DNA of 64,000 bases from Siphlonurus alternatus (Eukaryota; Arthropoda; Insecta; Ephemeroptera; Siphlonuridae), in contig OX463778.1 of assembly GCA_949825025.1 (NCBI GenBank), positions 20,924,196 through 20,988,195 on the forward strand. The letters run 5' to 3'. Below, piece after piece: positions 1 through 13,000 of this stretch. Position 1 is the first letter of the stretch. Each line of letters begins with the position of its first letter. The notes beneath the pieces are model-generated. The model was not told the DNA's origin. It made no database searches and worked only from the letters and a program-made list of their open reading frames with translations. The position numbers were made by a program, and so were the translations under genes.

Positions 1-622
1 AATTTTGTGTCATTACTTGTAATGTAAAATTTATTGAAATAATAATTGTTTATTTTAATGGCATTTCATGTTGTGTTATTTAATTTTGATAAAAAAATCT
101 ATTTAATTTCCTAAAAATTATAAAATAAATTCTTTCAATATTTTTAATGACAATTTTTTAAAAGTAAGTTGTTCTAGCAATAATTATTTTAAAAATTGCA
201 AGATATTTAACTCTCTTTAGAAGTCTTAAGTGAATTTTTAAGCAATGATGATAATTTTTAATTTCTTTTTACCGTCATTAAGGAAGTTAATATAATTAAA
301 ATAAAAATTATAGCATATTTTCAATCACTCTAGTTATATTACAAAGTAAATTTTAATTTCTTACTTTAATTTGTAGTGCTACTGAAAATTGAAACATTTT
401 TTTTAAGACCATTTTCCTTTTAAATTACATGTATTTTTTTCCTTAAATTTCAGATAATTTTGAAACTTGGCAGTACTTTATTACTGGTTTCAAATATAAC
501 CTCTTACATTGCAATTATTAATAGTATATTATTATATTATCTATTAACAATTTCACTTATAGGAAACTTAGATATATCATAAATTTCTTATGAATGCTTT
601 ATTTCTCTGCTGTTAATATTAC
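1..622. other. AT-rich non-coding stretch
   Basis: I see no open frame of interest, RNA gene or defined repeat here, only AT-rich sequence with short homopolymer runs. Confidence 0.5.
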
Positions 623-897
623 TATGTAATGATATTATGTATATTTTACAGGTTTAAATACTATTCATCTTCTCTTAATAGCTGAATAAGCAACAATATT
701 TCTCTGCTAAAATTTAATTATAACAAATTTTTGAAAATAGTACAAGTCGTCATGTCATGTAAAGAATGATCAACAATTAAAAACCATTATTTTATATACA
801 ATATTATATAAAAAAAAATAAAACAATATATTGCTTATTCAGATAGGAGAAGATGCATAGTATTAAACTTGTAAAAGATACATAATGTCATTACATG
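623..897. mobile_element. Foldback element (MITE-like), long inverted arms
   Basis: The left arm (about 623-700) and right arm (about 820-897) are imperfect inverted copies of each other over roughly 75 bases. Paired blocks include ATGTAATGA, TTATGTAT, TTTTACA, CATCTTCTC and TGAATAAGCAA. The central 120 bases are unpaired and AT-rich. There is no coding capacity. The size and structure fit a non-autonomous DNA transposon. I could not fix a target duplication, so the superfamily is unknown. Confidence 0.6.
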
Positions 898-1931
898 TAA
901 CTTTCACGAGTGGAGTAAATGCACGACAAAAAAATAGGTTCTTATACTATTATCAGGCAGGCTATTTTCCTGCATTATAGAGGGTTAAAAGACCACCTTC
1001 GCGCAGGTTGCGACACTAGCGCCACGCAAGCAAAACACCCTCTTTAAAGAAGGTAAAATGACCACCTTTAGAGAAGTCATTTTAATACTTGAGTGCGGGT
1101 GATTTCACTTCGTATGAGGGAGGTCAAAAGACTTTCTAAATTGAGGGACGTTTTTAGTACTTTCAAAAAGGTGGTCATTTGACCGACAATTTTTTTCTGT
1201 GTAGGCTTCAAGTTTTTTTTTTTTTTTTTTTCTTATGTAAATTTGGAATTAATTTGACTTAAGCACGGTTTTAATTCACATGATGACGGAATATCATGAT
1301 GTTTGCCAGATTTGCTGATGATAGTTTTGCAAGTATCAGACACATTTATAATTAGAAGTGAATTGGATCTAACCATCGCCAACAGTGAAATTTCACCAAG
1401 GCTCCAAATACCGCGTGGACAAAAGTGTAACGCTCGTAGTGTTCCGAAGTGTATACCTTCTGGACTCCATTGCAGCTTTGTTTTTAGGCGTTACCAAGCA
1501 GTCTATAGAGGCATGGCGAACCAAAACTAGTTTGATATTGATAGACTGGGTGCTCTTCTTCCCTCATCCGAAATTGCAAATCAACATCTCTTAGTCTATT
1601 ACAGCTCTAGCAAGTGAGGCAATGTCCTGTTAACTTTCCAACTGCGCAATGTCACTCTTGAAAATGAATATTTGATGGAGTGTCTGACTTGTGCTTCCTG
1701 GCCATCTGGCTTACATCAGTGACGTCACAGACGTTGTAGTGCAACTTCCAGACGATTAGGCTCTCTCCTCGCCTTGTTTTATGTAACAAAGTAATTAACT
1801 CTTGACTGAATTAAAATCTAAAAAATATAAGTTAATATGAAGATTTTTTTAAACTTTTTTTATTAATTTGCATCAACCATATCATAACTCTAAAATACAT
1901 ATTTTTTTTTCCGTCATCGGTGCGCATAATA
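898..1931. other. Non-coding stretch with a repeated GACCACCTT motif
   Basis: A motif of the form AAA(A/T)GACCACCTT occurs near 986 and 1055 and inverted near 1169-1184, and a related AGGTCAAAAGAC lies near 1118. This gives a weak internal repeat across about 980-1190. The rest, including two short overlapping open frames at 1303-1594, shows no coding features I trust. Confidence 0.4.
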
Positions 1932-2086
1932 AGTGCGATTCACGAAGCAGTTATATAGCCAGGTTTCTAACCACGTTTAATTTAATCACGTTTAACTAAG
2001 TGGCTTAACACGTAAAAGAGGTATAGTAATACGTGGTTAAGCTAAACGTGGTTAGAAACCTGGCTAACTTCTTCGTGAATCGCACT
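1932..2086. mobile_element. Short foldback MITE, about 155 bp
   Basis: Arms beginning AGTGCGATTCACGAAG (left) and ending CTTCGTGAATCGCACT (right) pair over about 48 bases. The paired region includes the block AGCCAGGTTTCTAACCACGT and its inverse. The loop of about 55 bases holds further partial repeats of the ACGTGGTTAA/TTAAACGTG type. There is no coding capacity. The target duplication is not clear. Confidence 0.7.
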
Positions 2087-3472
<1,386 letters not shown>

Positions 3473-3840
3473 CTTTTTTTCTCTTTCACTTTTTCAACGT
3501 AACAATATCAAATATATATATTTTTTTTACTTTGCTCAATTTACTCAACTAAAATGTATCGCTATTGTTTTCATCCTACACAACACATAAAAAAAAACAC
3601 TTTATATATTATATTGTAACTTTTAACTTATTTTTTTGTAAACATTTTTTTTTTTATTAAATGTTCATTTTTTTAATATTTACTTATATCGTATAAAAGG
3701 AAAATAACCATATGTTTGTAAAATATTAATAATAATTTACATTTTTGTTTAAAGAGAAGTAGAAAGTTATATATATTAACTAGTACGTTGTGTGTTGCAT
3801 GTTTACGTATCAGAAAACACAAATCGAAACCAACGAAAAG
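3473..3840. other. AT-rich spacer
   Basis: AT-rich sequence with no recognisable features, between the CT array and the GC-rich island. Confidence 0.5.
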
Positions 3841-4440
3841 ATGAACTCAGGGAGGAGATCCCCTAGCCGTGGAGTCACGCGGCACAAGGTCACCCCGTGT
3901 CCACGATGTCCACATTTGTGATTCAAAGTGCATGATAGAGGGCCATAACACATCAAAGTGACACGTAATACGTCGCAATAGCATGACGTCCTCACTACAC
4001 GGCCACGACAACACACCACGCACCAACACTCGAACACACGGTGATTCGAAACACAGACCACACGACACCGAAGAGCCCAAAATTCCAAACGTAACCTCGC
4101 GGGCGGCGTGCGCTGCCGAAACGGTGTCCGGTGTCCGGAACCGAACACGACTCGGCAGCAACAAAAGTTCACCGGGCAAAGACCTCCACCGGCCAAGGCC
4201 AGCGCAGGGCAACGGAAGAGCTCGGAGGCCGAAAAACCCCAAAAATCTAGATAAAAAAATTCACCCCCAGTCCCCCCCCCCGGACGTGGATTTTTTATTA
4301 TTTTCCTGGTTACGGCGGCCACCCCCGGGAACCCCCAGGAAATGTTTCGTCGAGTTCCGATGAACCCAGACGCTCGCCCAAAGGAAGTGCGTCCCAGCAT
4401 AGGAAAACGCTGGTTAATTTTGGGGTCCCGAAAGTGATGT
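3841..4440. other. GC- and CpG-rich island, function unknown
   Basis: About 600 bases with far higher GC and CpG density than either flank, where flanking sequence is roughly 70-75% AT. Open frames exist on both strands (196 codons on minus at 3810-4400, 126 codons on plus at 3983-4363). Their low-complexity composition (Arg, Cys, Pro rich) looks like the by-product of GC content and matches no family I know. It could be a CpG-type promoter with a first exon, part of an unrecognised repeat, or introgressed sequence. I saw no inverted termini, rRNA or tRNA signature. Confidence 0.45.
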
Positions 4441-4682
4441 TTAATAATAAGGACAACAATTAATCACAATAATACTTAGAATATGAAACAAGTGTGCGAT
4501 TCACGTTGTTTCAAATTTATTTATCATCACCATAGAAGAAAAAATATCGGTATTTTTCTGAGTTATTTCAGTATATCAATGATGGTAATTATAATGTAAT
4601 AAAAATGGATTCACTCAAGATTTTGAAAAAGTAGTTTAAAAATCTTGGATTCACCTGCATCAGACTAAAATCTAAAATCTAT

Positions 4683-4855
4683 GGGGGGTATTCACAAAGC
4701 ACTTTAACCCCAACTTTAACCCCAACCAAGTTTTATCCCTGGTACTAAACATGGTGCTAAACCAGGGGCTAACCATATAGTTTAGCACCATGTTTAGTAC
4801 CAGGGATAAAACTTGAGGCTAAAGTTGGGGTTAAAGTGCTTTGTGAATGTCCCCC
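4683..4855. mobile_element. MITE family D, copy 1
   Basis: A foldback of about 173 bp whose arms begin with a G-run followed by ATTCACAAAGCACTTTAACC, with the inverse ending in a C-run. The arms pair for most of their length, including TTTTATCCCTGGTACTAAAC and GTTTAGTACCAGGGATAAAA. Two further copies are at 46370-46515 and 47523-47700. There is no coding capacity. Target duplications are ambiguous, so no superfamily is assigned. Confidence 0.8.
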
Positions 4856-5510
4856 ACATATTAGTAATACAAAGGAAATTTTTGTGTAACCTCTATTTCA
4901 CTTCTTGGCAATATTTATAATAAATTTGTTTCAATGTAAATTAAAGAAAGTGGACTAATGTACTATAATTTTAATTGTTAGTAATAGGCGTACATGTATA
5001 ACGTCGAGTTCTATCGTGTACGTGTACGGTATACCAGGGTGTATATAAAATATAATATTTTCAAAATTATTTCTTAACGGGGTAACAAAATACTACATTA
5101 TAACTATATAATTATTCTGTAGTGTACCTGTATGAAACTATTAATTGAATATTTTCAGATTAATTTCTTATATTTATTTTTAAATATTTCTGCAATAATA
5201 TTGTATAACAATTAAATTAATATTACCTACATCAAAATGTTTAAAAACTTCATATTACATTCCTTTAAAACTAGTGATTTTTTTTAAGACTGCAAGTTTA
5301 TAGATAAAACATTGACTGTCAATAAAATTTCATTTCATAATGAAATGACAGGCTCCGAGGCTAGTAATTACTGGCAACTTATATTAACTTTGTATCGTTA
5401 ACCATTCTTTACCACTATCGTCTTGCTTTGTTACTAACAATAAGTACTTGTATAGGAGTGTAACGAAGTTAAGTGTATAACTTGCTAGACAGTCGTCTGA
5501 CCCCTGAAAG
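4856..5510. other. AT-rich non-coding stretch
   Basis: No gene, RNA or repeat that I can support. Confidence 0.5.
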
Positions 5511-5820
5511 GAGTATCGACCTCAAAAAAGTTTATTGCAGAAATGAATAGAGTGTGCAAAGTTATGTTTGATTTTTCAGAAATTTTTGTGTCCGAGAACA
5601 ATTTTTTTAAACAAAATTTGAAAGTATGAAAGTGATGCCTCTTGACGCCTCTCTTAGTAAAAGGATAGGACTTAAAAGGGGCGTGGGTTCAAACCTAACC
5701 TCGGCAAAACTTTTTAGCAATACTTCTCGAGCTCTAAAAAATCTGAAAAAAATCAGAGTGGCATAACTTTTTGCACTCTCTATTCATTTTCGAAATAAAA
5801 AATTTTGATGAGACTGTACT
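5511..5820. mobile_element. MITE family B, copy 1 (degenerate)
   Basis: The left end GAGTATCGACCTC is followed by TTTATTGCAGAAATGAATAG. The right arm carries the inverse, with CTATTCATTTTCGAAATAAA and GATGAGACTGTACT. The subterminal block CAGATTTTTT(A)GAG is partly conserved. The centre contains AAAGGATAGGACTT, shared with the B copies at 24824 and 37699. A GGGTTCAAACC string near 5681 resembles a tRNA B box, but no tRNA fold is present. Confidence 0.65.
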
Positions 5821-6428
5821 ATAATTTATATCTATGCTAAAACAAAAGATAACGATTGTGGTCAACGAAAATTGTATCAACCTTGTGCATTGTATTGTCC
5901 TAACATTTGTTACTCTCTATATTTCGATATTTCTAAAACTCTCATAATTGCCTTTTTCAATATTGTGTATACTAACTTTCCAGCTTGCTGAATAACTTGA
6001 AAGAGAGACGAAAAAGAAAGTGTATGTATTTTTTTCATACACAAATAATACGGGGAAATGGATTTTTGTATATACATCAACATAAATAAAACACATAGTT
6101 AAGATGGAAAACAAAATAGAGTGCATTGTATAAATATAATACCATTATACAAGAATAGAAAGAAAAATTCAATGTATATGATGTGTATAAATAATTTTTT
6201 GTCGATGTTTCTATACTGAAACAAAGTTAAATATAAAAGACAAAAATGTACAGAAAAGATTCACAATTTTTTTTAAAGAAAAATAAGTAATATTTTTTAT
6301 CCCTTTTGTTTTAAAAAGTTACTTGTAGGAAATTTATGAAATATTCGAAATACACATTTTAAAAGCAAATTTCTTGTGAAAGGTCTTGATAAACTAAATA
6401 AATTGTTCTGTAAAATCATTTCTATATA
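5821..6428. other. AT-rich non-coding stretch
   Basis: Nothing recognisable. The 69-codon minus-strand frame at 5917-6126 has no family features. Confidence 0.5.
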
Positions 6429-6660
6429 TAGCCCGGGAATTGTATTTTTCAGAAATTATTGAAAGTTTATAGAGGCATGTTATAGTAATGTAAGGCGTGT
6501 CACTTCTTAATAAAAGGATAGAACCTAAAAAGGGAGTGGGTTCAAACCTAAACATTAAATAAATTTTTTAGCACTATTTCCTGGCCTCTTGAAAATTTGA
6601 CGAAAATCAGAATAACACATAATTTAGTGAATTCTATTCATTTCTGCAATAAAAAAAAGC
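6429..6660. mobile_element. MITE family B-like, left end missing
   Basis: The right arm is intact (CTATTCATTTCTGCAATAAA near 6636-6655). The interior shares AAAGGATAG and GTGGGTTCAAACCT with the copy at 5511. The outer left arm is absent: similarity starts abruptly at the subterminal CCCGGGAATTG block. This is a truncated copy sitting immediately before the family A element at 6693. Confidence 0.55.
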
Positions 6661-6692
6661 AGGCATTATATTATAACAATATAACTGTTATA

Positions 6693-7028
6693 TGGACAAC
6701 ATACATGAAAAAAATTTAATGCAGAAATGAATAGAGGGTACCAAATTATGCTACTCAGAATTTTTTCAGATTTTTTTGAAACCCAGAACTATTTTTTAAT
6801 AATTATTGAAAGTGCGGCCACGCCCCCTGGAGGCGTCAATATTATAGGCGTCCAGTCTCTATCCTTTTTATTAAGGATTCAGGGGTGCCAACTGAAATCA
6901 CAGGACTTTCAATAATTATTTAAAAATATTTCCGGGTCTCAAAAAAAGAAAATGAAAAAATTCAAATTAGCATAATTTGGTACCCTCTATTCATTTCTGC
7001 AATAAAAAATTTGCATGTAGGTTGTCCA
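6693..7028. mobile_element. MITE family A, copy 1
   Basis: The ends TGGACAAC...TACATG and CATGTAGGTTGTCCA are inverted. They are followed on both arms by GCAGAAATGAATAGAGGGTA and CAAATTATG. The subterminal CAGATTTTTTTGAAACCC block lies inside, then a GC-richer centre near 6811-6835 (CGGCCACGCCCCCTGGAGGC), which recurs in the A copies at 38657 and 45712. There are no transposase remnants. Confidence 0.75.
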
Positions 7029-7236
7029 TTGTTGGGAGTAATGTGACGTGAACATGCGCACTTGCTGTGAAATCCTATGATGGCCATCTTTGTTGACACC
7101 ACATAATTTCACAAAGTGGTGAATTTATTGAAAGCATAACTGTCCCAACAACAATGTCAAATCTACCTTTTGCTTAATTGCTATGATATATATGTTAGCA
7201 AATTTACAATGTTACCCTACACAAAAAATATCAGTA

Positions 7237-7620
7237 GACAACAATGGTTGCATTTTTTTATTTCATAATTAGAAAATATACCTAAAATTATGCTTTTCTG
7301 AATTTTTTCGGATTTTTTGGAGTGCAGGAACTAATTTTTAAAAAAATATTTAAAATACCTGAATTTGGGTGGTACACCTGATGGGACAACCGTGACGTCA
7401 TTTGTCGTGCTTTGATTGGCTGTTGATGATGTCACGGCTGCTGTGATTGGCTGTCGATGACGTCACGGTTGTCCCATCAGGTGTACCACCCAAATTCAGA
7501 CATTTTAAATATTTTTTCAAAATTAGTTCCCGCACTCCAAAAAATCTGAAAAAAATCAGAAAAGCTTAATTTAATGTATATTTTCTAATTATGAAATAAA
7601 AAAATGCAACCAATATTGTC
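7237..7620. mobile_element. MITE family C, copy 1
   Basis: Inverted arms of about 175 bases start GACAA.AATGGTTGCAT and continue with TTTCATAATTAGAAAATATA, then TTTTTTGGAGTGCAGGAACT and GGTGGTACACCTGATGGGAC. The left flank is TA. The right flank is TG, probably a mutated TA. The second copy at 44600-44935 has TA on both sides, pointing to a Tc1/mariner-like mobiliser. The centre holds two palindromic TGACGTCA octamers (7393-7400, 7458-7465). Confidence 0.8.
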
Positions 7621-7692
7621 TGTTCTGTTGATCATGGGTTATTTAATCACTATGACAACAATCAAAGAAAAAAATTGGGTTATTAGGGTTCT

Positions 7693-7826
7693 AGAGGGGT
7701 CTTCAAATAACACCACTTAACCTAAACTTAGCCTATAAAGACTGTCTTAGGGCAACAATGAAGAATACACTAAGACTGTCTTAATTTTAGGATTGTTGTA
7801 ATTTGTGTTGTTTGAAGACCCCCCTT
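7693..7826. mobile_element. Short foldback element, about 134 bp
   Basis: The terminal inverted pair is AGGGGTCTTCAAATAACAC and GTGTTGTTTGAAGACCCCCC. An internal AAGACTGTCTTA palindrome-like string occurs twice (about 7738 and 7783). Non-coding. Only one copy was noticed in the window, so its identity as a MITE is inferred from structure alone. Confidence 0.5.
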
Positions 7827-8856
7827 TGAATCATACAAAAGACTTGAAATACTCTGTGTTAACATAAATTATTATATTATATAATAATATAACGATTGTT
7901 TAGATAATATAAAATACAGGTATATTATGGATTTATTAGTTAAATTATTATTTTATAATAGTAAATATTAAATAATATTGAACCATAATTTATATACAGT
8001 AATTGATGTAACTAAATAATTATTAATAATAGTATTAATAGTTAGCTTTAATAAAATAGTTATTATTATTTAATAATTATTTTGCATTATTAAATTCTAG
8101 TTATAATAATTAAATCAATTGCCATTCATAAATCGTCAGGATATAAACAATATAATTATTATTAAATTGTTCACTAATAATAAGAAAAAAATTATCTTTT
8201 AATCACAAGCTTACTGTAAATAAATTTCTGTTTCAATTTTAAACAATTTTTTTACGAATCTCATGAATGTTAAATTATTTTATAAACTGAAGACCTTTAA
8301 ATTTTATAATTTCAACAAGAGTTACAAGACGTTGTTGTTACAACGGATATGTATTACAAGTTGAAGAGAGAGACCCAAAAGTTGTTCCCTGGCTTGTTTT
8401 CAAAGTTTCCAGCACAAATTTCGCGGCGTATCAGCAAGAAACAAACTCCTCTGGGATTCCTGGCCAGTCAACAGGTATTCACCACCACACTGCTACTGAA
8501 ACTTTTCCTTACGAGATGAAAAATGTCAACCTAAGAAAATCACTTTTGTTTCCAAACAAAAGAAGAATGTTTTATTAAACTTTTAATGTCATGCCTATAC
8601 ATGTATACATTTTCTTAACGTACGTTCACAAGCAAAATTATTAAGATACTTTCCTAACTCTATACTGTCTTTATACAAGGTATAGTTTGAAATCAGTCTT
8701 ACTAAAAATCACTATGAATACTTTTTGTATGAAATTGTGAATTATATCAACACGTGTCATCAAATTTTGATGGTAGGAGGAGCACGTTAAAATGCGATAT
8801 AAATGTAACATATTAAATTGATGACTGATATTTTCAATTAAAAAAATATCGACTTA
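7827..8856. other. AT-rich non-coding stretch
   Basis: No gene, RNA or repeat I can support. There is slightly higher complexity at 8340-8530 without coding features. Confidence 0.5.
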
Positions 8857-8864
8857 TACAATTA

Positions 8865-9029
8865 CATGCACGGATGCAGAAAAGAAACAGGGGAGGGAGG
8901 ACTGCTTCCATAAGTCCAAATATTAAAACAAATGGAGTGGAGGAAATGCTTATATTCAATATATTCTCCATGTTAAATCCAACATTTAAGAGCCCCACCC
9001 CAGCCCCCTCCCCCCTGGATCCGCGCCTG
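8865..9029. mobile_element. hAT-type MITE
   Basis: A 165-bp element. Its left end CATGCACGGATGCAG and inverted right end CAGGCGCGGATCCAG match at 12 of 15 positions, and the right end resembles known hAT termini of the CAGG.GCGGATCCAG type. It is flanked by an 8-bp duplication with one mismatch: TACAATTA at 8857-8864 and CACAATTA at 9030-9037. An 8-bp duplication and CA-initial ends are diagnostic of hAT elements. There is no transposase. The small open frames on either strand are incidental. Confidence 0.75.
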
Positions 9030-9037
9030 CACAATTA

Positions 9038-11341
9038 TACTCGGAGAATTAAAAAATGGTCTTCGATTTTCAAAATTTCAAATTTTTAAAAAGAATTTAA
9101 TTGTAAAAGCAATTGAAATAAGAATTAAGTTTCAGATAGTGAGATGATAATTTTTGTTCCTAAAATTATTCCTATAACAGCTATAATCAGTCTCCAATGT
9201 ATCAAATTTTGCAAGAAGGCTCCAAAAACGGTACATTTTTCAAAATTATTGCATTCAAGCCATATCTTATTTCTTATCATTATCAATTATTTCATTAAGT
9301 ATTTCAACTTCAATGATTTTCATCACCACTTCATTTTTTTTCAATTTACTATCAAAACCAAAAAAAAATGTACCCCCCTTTTTATGGAACTTTTATGTTA
9401 TTCAGGGGTACAACTTATTGAATCCGACAGCAATTAGTATATTTACTTTGTCCAAGAAAAAAATATATTTGTTTGTGATATTTACATAACCTTAAATGTG
9501 ATGTGATTCCTAAATTATTAATGAAATTTCATGTTAAGTACACATTAATAATTGAAACAGGTAATTACAGGTAGTGTTACTAAAAATGTGTTGTAAAAGT
9601 TAAGTCTTTTATATTTTATTACAGTACTACGAGATTATTAAAGAGAATTACATTATAAGCAAGAACAAACAAACTCTTAAAATAAATAATGTATACGTTG
9701 CCTCAAAAGCTTAAAAAATATTTACTACCTTAAAAACCGAGTAAATTAAAGAATCTACATTTCAATTTTTTGTGTGTATTATAGTAAAAAATAATGTTCT
9801 AATTACACAATTTGAAAAATAAATTTAAGAACAGCAAACAGAAACTTAATATATTCCATATGTACCATGCTAAATTATGGAAGAGCTAATCCTATGATAA
9901 AAAGAAAATATGCCATGGTAAAATTACAATCCTAACTATGAAGCTTCTGGTGAAAATGAAAAGTCTTAAAAATGTATCACGAAGAGCGCGTGAACAGTGT
10001 GAAGAAGGAATTGAATAATTTAGCTTTCCAAGATGAGGCGCACACACAGTGCCAGAGGCGGGCGGGGGTCGGGGGGGGGGTGAAATTTCGCTTTGTTTGT
10101 GAGCCAAGAGGCACACGAGAAATTGAATTCTCCAGATAAAATCATCAGCTTCCATGAGAGAGAATGTAATATGACATAACATTCACAGTAATTATGATAT
10201 TTAGATATTAATTAAACTTAAACATAATTATTTGTAAGTGAAAATTACGGTAATATAATTTAAATATTTCCTGTTCCCGGCTCTGAAATTATAATTCCAT
10301 AAATCAAGAAGTTCAGATACTGCAAACTTTCAAATCAAAATTTGTACTTAATAAAAGTTATATATACGTCACTAGACGGCAATTATTTCTATAATGTAAT
10401 AATTGTTTAAGTTGTTTCCTAAAATAAAGCAACATGATATCAATATAGAATCAACAATTCATTCTGTCTGACTATAGTTTGTGAATTTCCGTAGAATATA
10501 TTACAATTCAACTTATACACTAGTAAAAAAATGAAGTTTTGAAATTTTGTGGAAATTTGAAAATTTCTAAAACAAATATTTTTACAAAGTTTTAGATTTA
10601 AAATATTCAGGCCACAAACCTTGATGTAGTTCCGGGTTTAATCTTAAATTTATCCAAGTCTTTGTTCCGATACGTAACTTTGATATTGAAATATGGGTAA
10701 CTTATATAAAAAGAACGTACAGAATAAGATAAACTATAGGTCAATGGAAAACAAACATAAACACTTTTTATAGTATATAAAAGATATATCTCGCTGTAAA
10801 CTTAAAAAAAGTAAATTTTAAAAGGGATATAAACTTTCAAAGTAAAATCTTATTAGAATCAATGTGAATCTTATTTACTCGGAATAAAACGTTCAAAAAC
10901 TGCTAGGCAGCGTCACATATTGAGCATTTAGAAACATGAAAATTTTACTGCATATTTGAATATAAGAGGATCTCATTTACACATAATTATGTTGTATAAA
11001 TCTTGTCCTCAAATTATTGAAATCATGTTGCAGAACTTCATAGTTACGTAACTCATTTTACCTACATGGTTTGTGTTTTAAATATTTAATATGACTTCAC
11101 AGCGTTTTGCAACCAGATTTTTAGAGTACTAGAGGGTTCAACAAAATTAACAATATATACACAAATTGAGGTACCGAAGAGACCACAAAAAATGCCTATT
11201 TGTTTACATGGTATCGACAACGATGTGTGTTGAATTTAAGGAATGCATGAAGGTCAGTCTAAATGCCTGTTTTTATCAATCATGCCTTGATGCCAAATTT
11301 TTTTTATGACGTCACCCATAAGATCTGTGTATATGCATTTT
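9038..11341. other. Mostly AT-rich non-coding stretch
   Basis: No gene is recognised. A G-rich run at about 10055-10082 could form a G-quadruplex on the plus strand. The 96-codon minus-strand frame over that run (9892-10182) is composition-driven and unconvincing. Confidence 0.45.
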
Positions 11342-11548
11342 AAGGCGGATTCAGATGGCGACAACGGCGATGCGACGCAATTTTGACACAAAAGCTGTGA
11401 AATAATATGCGGCGGCGAATTCACCGGGAATCGCGTTAATTACGATGCTCTTTTTATTTTAATCGCCAAATATGGCCGCCAACGGATGTTACAACAAGTG
11501 CGCATTATTCGCGTCGCATGATAAAAATCGCCATGTGAATCCACCTTT
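11342..11548. mobile_element. MITE family E, copy 1
   Basis: Ends AAGGCGGATTCAGATGGCGA and TCGCCATGTGAATCCACCTT are inverted. The interior is GC-rich and non-palindromic, with GATGCGACGC, TTTTGAC, CAAAAGCTGT, ATATGCGGCG and ATCGCCAAATATGGC. All of these recur in the same order in the copy at 25492-25692. There is no coding capacity, and the target duplication is uncertain. Confidence 0.7.
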
Positions 11549-12796
11549 ATACGGTCCCGTCTGTACTTTATTCGTACTTTAAATATAAAAATTACGTGCC
11601 ACTGTGTTACCTGCCACACGAGGTTATTCCCTGGCCTCAGGACGTGTTATCTGTGCGCTTCTGCTCTGGCCGTTCCCACGCCGTCTCACCTTCTGTACAC
11701 ACGTGACGTCATCCTAGGACGTACAGTCAATAAGGTCAATCTGAAAAAGCAGCTGAGATGAAATAAATTATTGTACAGTGACCTGACTTTTTACGGCTGT
11801 AAAAAATAGGCATAATTTTCTTAATAATTCTTAGTAAAGTAAAATGGGCATCAACCACAGCCAGAATGTAATTATTTTACCATAATAATGAATAAAGTCA
11901 AGTGTTTAATTTTTAATTATAATTTCTTAATTTATTGTTCGTTAACTTCAGAATAGTAATAAAATACTGAATATGTTAATTAATTTTAATTCTATTATAA
12001 ATTTGAACTGTAGAATAATTAGGGGATTTAAAATGTTCTCCATTTTTATATATTTTGAGATAAATTTCCTTACACGAAGTCGTATAAATTAATATAAAAG
12101 TTCTCTTTATAGACTCTGTGCAAGGATAGATTTATGGGAAAAAATTATAATCACTCCGACACTCCGTTAAAAGTCCCGAACACATTAGACGTGTCATCCA
12201 CAGCACCCTTGGCACAAATTTTCAGGATTTAATTTAATTTACCCTTCCCCCCTCCCTCTCCAGGGACTGAACAATTTATCCACCCTTGCCTTTGTGACGT
12301 CATGACATCGAGTTGGGTGATGATTTCAGTACATTCACACAATTTGTTTTTCATGAAAGGAATCATCGCAGAAGATTCAGACAGTTGAATGGAATAAAAT
12401 CATTTAAATGGCTATTGAATATTCTAAAATAATTCCTTCAGGAAAATAACAGGTTTGACTATCCTGAAACTCAGGTGACTAGCTTTGATTTTGGTGGTGG
12501 GATTTTGGTAAAACAAAATTGCGGTTACTTGACGGTAAGATCTGACTACGGCAATTTCCCGACAGGCGTGCTCGAGACAGCCTTATTACCAGACTTTGAA
12601 TATTGAGCGAAATGCTGTCACAAGCACAAAAAGAAACACAACACGAAGTTGAAAATATAACAACTCTATTTTTTTAAATTTTATTTAATTTTTGTAAAGC
12701 ATAACTTTTGAGACGTAGCTTTTTTTTTTTTTAGACAAGTACAAAACAATGAAATCAAATTCTTATTATTTATATTTTTCAAGGTTTTAGATATTA
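11549..12796. other. Non-coding flank of the LTR element
   Basis: A GC-moderate block at about 11600-11730 and another at 12240-12310 each hold a TGACGTCA or related motif. No coding exon or RNA is recognisable. The LTR retrotransposon inserted at the right edge of this stretch. Confidence 0.4.
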
Positions 12797-12801
12797 ATAA
12801 T

Positions 12802-12988
12802 TGTCTTATTTGGGGTTCTTCATTAAGGAAAACACTTTAAATTTACATCACTACATAAGATAAACTTTATTGACCTGTATGCTTACAGACATGTTTTAAG
12901 CCAAGTACCTAATTCATGATTCAATTGTTTTACATAAAAATAAAGGTGGTAAATTTGAATATTAAAAATCAGACTACTGATTTACACA
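12802..12988 (-). repeat. 3' LTR of the gypsy element
   Basis: A 187-bp terminal repeat, downstream LTR in element sense. It ends in TG/CA dinucleotides and contains a polyadenylation hexamer AATAAA in sense orientation (12866-12871 on the plus strand reads TTTATT). It appears identical to the copy at 17900-18086. Confidence 0.95.
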
Positions 12989-13000
12989 TCCCCTCCCTTT
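12989..13000 (-). other. Polypurine tract
   Basis: On the minus strand this reads AAAGGGAGGGGA directly against the 3' LTR. That is the expected position and composition for the plus-strand DNA primer of an LTR retrotransposon. Confidence 0.88.

Noticed and set aside
3810..4400. 196-codon minus-strand frame in the GC-rich island
   Set aside because: Low-complexity Arg/Cys/Gly composition, frames open on both strands, no recognisable domain and no splice or promoter context. Reported as an island only.
5675..5700. tRNA-like B box (GGGTTCAAACC) in family B MITEs
   Set aside because: No matching A box at the right distance and no cloverleaf fold could be drawn. Not a tRNA or an obvious tRNA-derived SINE.
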